From positions 25,948,099 to 26,012,098 of the forward strand of contig NC_088177.1 of NCBI RefSeq assembly GCF_028769735.1: 64,000 nt of DNA. The letters run 5' to 3'. Below the pieces are notes generated by a model. The model ran no database searches. It worked only from the letters and a program-made list of their open reading frames with translations, and had not been told where the DNA came from. Made by a program: the position numbers and the translations under genes. Shown one piece after another: positions 62,685-64,000 of this stretch (the stretch's first letter is position 1; the number at the start of each line of letters is the position of its first letter). This DNA is from Zonotrichia leucophrys gambelii (lineage: Eukaryota; Chordata; Aves; Passeriformes; Passerellidae).

Positions 62685-62775
62685 CCCACATTCTGCCACT
62701 GACCTGCTGTAAGTTCTTAAGCAAATCACTTCATTTCTATGTCCCTCAGTTCATCCGTGCAGTCTTACCCTATCT
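62685..62775 (+). repeat. MIR/CORE-SINE-like relic
   Basis: The order acattctgccactgacctgc, then taagcaaatcacttcatttc and tatgtccctcagttcatccgt follows the MIR consensus (ctgtgtgaccttgggcaag, tcacttaacctctctg, cctcagtttcctcatctgt). Strongly diverged but collinear over about 90 bases. Confidence 0.6.
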
Positions 62776-63819
62776 ATTTAGAGCTACTGTTCCCACTCTT
62801 GCCCTGATGCCTTCCCACACTTACACTTCTGCAGTTCCTCTCTGGCATGCCTATGCCTGGTTCCACACGAAGCACAGCTCTGCACTCAGATGCAGTGCTG
62901 CATTTCGAGAGGACAGCTAGTATTTCCTAAAAATAATTGCCAGTACACTGCAGTGCCCCAGCACCTTAATCTCCCAAAAACCAGGATGGAATTTCATAAT
63001 GTATGTCAAGAGGGAAGTTCCTTTCACACTAGGCTTAATATAGTATCACCTATGTGGCAAATTATTTAATGCTAGTTACCTTCAACTTTAACATTTATTT
63101 ATAGCATTTATTATTTTTACCCCTTAAATGTGTGGAATTTTAAAATATTTCACTGTTGATTAATCATGATGCCAGATTCTATATAAGTTCTATAACAGCA
63201 GCAGCAGATTTGTTTCTATCAGTAAAGTTTTACTCTGAGGACAGTTGTTAGGGGGTTTTGTTTTTAAATTATGCTTTCTATATTATCTCATGTAGTGTAA
63301 TTTACAAGGTAAAAAGACTATAAAACTGAAAAACTGTAATAAGAGCTAATTTAATAATCTATCTCTTATCATTAGGTGTATGAGAATTGTTATTATACTT
63401 CCACAGAAGATATTAAGATATTTTCAAAAGTTTCCTTATTAGAGAAGATGTAAGATTATTTATCACAACATAAGCATACTTTTCCACTGTAAAACTGTTT
63501 TCAAATGGCTTTCAGGCAGAAAAGTAAGGGTATATCCATTCTTGAGATCTATATCCTATTTATACTAAGTGGTGGATTCCTACAGTTCATTATAAATCAG
63601 CATGCACAAAACTCCTTGCTAAGGTGGCAATTAAAAGTATAGTGAAAATGTGCATATGCAAAAAGCTAATTTTAGCAAATTGACCTTGAATCTCTTGATG
63701 TAAGCAAAGGGCTGACAAACAGAATAGGCTGAAATATGACAAGATGAGACTATACTAAATTGCTTCATTGGAATGTATCACTGTACCTGTTTAGAGTTAA
63801 TTAAAAACATGAAAGGAAA

Positions 63820-64000
63820 GATGGAGAGGGACTTTTTACAAGAGCATATAGTGACAGATTAAGAGGGAATGGATTCAACCTGTGAGAGAGTAGGTTTAGA
63901 TTAGATATAAGGGAAAAATTATTTACTGTGAAGGTGGTGAGGTACTGGAACAGGTTGCCCACAGAAGCTGTGGATGCCCCATCCCTGAAAGCATTTAAGG
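63820..64000 (+). mobile_element. CR1 LINE 3' region, cut by window end
   Basis: gatggagagggactttttac, aagagcatatagtgacag, taggtttagattagatataa, ggtggtgaggtactggaac and aggttgcccacagaagctg are collinear with the CR1 3' region in sense orientation. It is the least diverged CR1 in the window. Its 3' terminus lies beyond 64000. Confidence 0.9.

Larger units (their letters stand above)
57319..64000 (-). other. MYO3B: MYO3B intron, 3' part only, 6.7 kb
   Basis: The intron upstream of the exon at 57318-57173; it continues past the window. It contains a short perfect hairpin at 59676-59707, an isolated CpG island near 61 kb, a MIR-like relic at about 62685-62775, and a CR1 cut by the window end. 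I searched for the kinase exon ending in the APE motif and did not find it. Confidence 0.8.

Noticed and set aside
57319..64000. Possible upstream MYO3B kinase exon with the APE motif
   Set aside because: None of the candidate gccat strings is in a context encoding WMAPE; the exon is probably beyond the window.
1..64000. CRISPR arrays, bacterial-type operons, rRNA or tRNA genes
   Set aside because: No regularly spaced repeats, no ribosome-binding sites with long frames, and no recognisable RNA gene boxes; the window is vertebrate intronic DNA.

Overview
The window is avian nuclear DNA. It is AT-rich and vertebrate-like, with small exons separated by long introns. Its interspersed repeats are typical of birds: several CR1 LINE pieces ending in the usual CCTTCCAACC...ATTCTATG tail, and a CpG-rich ERV-type long terminal repeat of a kind I associate with passerines and other neoavian birds. 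I would call it a neognath bird, probably Neoaves; the passerine assignment is weak.

One protein-coding gene is visible: MYO3B, encoding the class III kinase-myosin myosin-IIIB, on the minus strand. It runs off both ends of the window. Sixteen consecutive internal exons were resolved to the base by joining reading frame, splice sites and similarity to the family. From 5' to 3' they lie at 57318-57173, 36248-36183, 25395-25240, 14341-14245, 13379-13263, 12440-12336, 10480-10397, 9733-9531, 9172-9074, 8492-8378, 8003-7877, 7733-7523, 6449-6302, 6065-5912, 3427-3339 and 1815-1686. They total 2047 coding bases (682 codons plus one base) with no stop and every phase compatible. The first three and the start of the fourth encode the C-terminal lobe of the kinase and the linker; the rest encode the myosin motor from its N-terminal part through P-loop, switch I, switch II, the relay and the upper 50K region. 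Residue numbers below count from the first codon of the exon at 57318. I could not find the kinase N-lobe exons upstream (57319-64000) or the loop-2/converter/IQ/tail exons downstream (1-1685), so they presumably lie outside.

Layout: 1-14341 holds the motor exons, closely spaced, interrupted by a sense-oriented ERV LTR with a CpG-rich core at about 4600-5191. From 14342 to 57172 there are three introns of about 10.9, 10.8 and 20.9 kb separating the kinase and linker exons. They carry CR1 fragments, MIR-like relics, an antisense remnant of an avian retroelement, short tandem duplications and a possible conserved noncoding element. From 57319 to 64000 is intron with an isolated CpG island near 61 kb and a CR1 cut by the window end.

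I see no previously undescribed multi-gene system. The best leads are a probable GC-AG intron in the motor domain, the two intragenic CpG-rich elements, an exon-confined CpG cluster, and candidate conserved regulatory DNA.
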